Shown here: positions 47,376 to 48,082 of the stretch, in pieces
How positions within the stretch are numbered: position 1 is the stretch's first letter
Layout: each line of letters starts with the position of its first letter
Assembly: GCA_009993045.1 (NCBI GenBank)
Contig: JAACUG010000098.1
Coordinates: 1 to 48,082, forward strand
Source: Cyanobacteria bacterium CG_2015-22_32_23
Lineage (GTDB): Bacteria; Cyanobacteriota; Cyanobacteriia; Cyanobacteriales; Cyanobacteriaceae
Reading direction: 5' to 3'
Length of the DNA stretch: 48,082 bases
The notes under the pieces: generated by a model
Database searches by the model: none
Seen by the model: the letters and a program-made list of their open reading frames with translations, nothing else
What the model was told of the DNA's origin: nothing
Position numbers and translations under genes: made by a program

Positions 47376-47969
47376 GTGTCAACTTCTACAAAAATTAAAC
47401 TACTTTGTCAGCCTACTGATGATTCTTGGTTACAACAGGCTTTAAATAACTTAGATCTAATCTTACTAGATCATTCCCATTGTGAACGAAAAGCCGCAGG
47501 AGTTGCTGTTAATCTTCTATTTCGTTATCCTTCCCATGAGTCTTTAATTCATCAACTTACTGCCATCGCCAAGGAAGAATTAGAGCATTTTGAACAAGTA
47601 AACCAATGGTTAGCCAAAAAAAATATTCCTCTGTCTCCATTAAAACCTTCTCCCTACGGTGCAACCTTAAAAGATGCCATTAGACGACACGAGCCCCATC
47701 GACTTTTAGACTCTTTATTAGTATCGGCGTTAATTGAAGCAAGATCTCACGAAAGACTAGGTTTATTAGCGGATAATTGTCCTGATGTTGATTTAGCTAA
47801 ATTTTATCGAGGTTTAATGGCTTCAGAAGCGAGACATTACGGAATTTATTGGCTATTAGCAACGCAATATTTTGACAGAGAAATTGTTGATCAAAGATTA
47901 CCAGAATTAGCACATTTAGAAAGTGAAATATTAAGTAATCTTTATCCTGAGCCAAGGATTCATAGTTAA
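47376..47969 (+). CDS. miaE: tRNA 2-methylthio-N6-isopentenyladenosine hydroxylase MiaE
   Basis: A 197-residue ferritin-like di-iron hydroxylase that oxidises ms2i6A37 in tRNA. Iron-ligand motifs are ERKAAG near 31-36, EELEHF near 67-72, EARSHERL near 121-128 and SEARHYGIYW near 150-159. The start is GTG at 47376, giving MSTSTKIKLL; an ATG-started frame at 47341 belongs to a different phase. Nothing recognisable follows to the window end. Confidence 0.93.
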   Translation: MSTSTKIKLLCQPTDDSWLQQALNNLDLILLDHSHCERKAAGVAVNLLFRYPSHESLIHQLTAIAKEELEHFEQVNQWLAKKNIPLSPLKPSPYGATLKDAIRRHEPHRLLDSLLVSALIEARSHERLGLLADNCPDVDLAKFYRGLMASEARHYGIYWLLATQYFDREIVDQRLPELAHLESEILSNLYPEPRIHS

Positions 47970-48082
47970 CCTGAGTTTCATCCCACATTCCGCACGTCAT
48001 CATGTAGTTTACAAAAACAATACTTGAATTATATCTAACTTTTATTCAGATATAGAAAATCTTTATCTTCTGACTAAAAATT

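Overview
The window is chromosomal DNA from a low-GC, unicellular-type cyanobacterium. The evidence is direct: phycocyanin genes (cpcB, cpcA), the carboxysome shell gene ccmP, the glycolytic cyanobacterial GAPDH (gap1), a split RNA polymerase with rpoC2, a PilT2-like ATPase, a CGLD27/Ycf36 protein, many HIP1 octamers (GCGATCGC) and intergenic heptamer repeats. rpoC1 is absent from between rpoB and rpoC2, an arrangement I recall from Synechocystis PCC 6803. With the AT-richness this suggests a Synechocystis/Geminocystis/Cyanobacterium-like genus, but the genus is an inference.

Layout. 1-7.1 kb: the tail of a probable TnpB gene, a membrane-anchored class A beta-lactamase-fold protein, TrmJ divergent from a DUF2470 protein, a cold-shock-type RNA-binding protein with a strong terminator, ComB, and a pilT2-sbcD operon. 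7.5-13.1 kb: rsfS, CGLD27 and asparaginase, a thioredoxin-reductase-like flavoprotein lacking the NADPH signature, a PleD-type response regulator and recF. 13.3-20.8 kb: a secreted pentapeptide-repeat protein, a CPP1-like membrane chaperone, an OmpR-type regulator, an M16 peptidase, an orphan peptide-type permease, hisH, a conserved hypothetical and rsmI. 21-23.7 kb: gap1 and cpcBA with a long structured leader.

23.9-29.7 kb is the part that stands out. Two overlapping genes lie directly downstream of cpcA, where rod-linker genes often sit. The first encodes a 1152-residue DinG/SF2-like helicase with what looks like a PD-(D/E)XK nuclease at its C-terminus. The second encodes a 777-residue protein I cannot assign. 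A 14-bp perfect palindrome and a long imperfect hairpin precede them. The arrangement recalls defence modules that combine a helicase, a nuclease and a guide-binding protein such as pPIWI-RE, but the second protein's fold is unproven.

30-48 kb returns to housekeeping: gltD, rpsT, tatD, rpoB, rpoC2, a response regulator with both domains degenerate, nusB, a peptide-type ABC binding lipoprotein, a pentapeptide gene paired with ccmP, a PPP-family phosphatase and miaE. Two short stretches (31691-31789 and 43352-43510) look like gene remnants. I saw no rRNA, tRNA, CRISPR array or complete insertion sequence.
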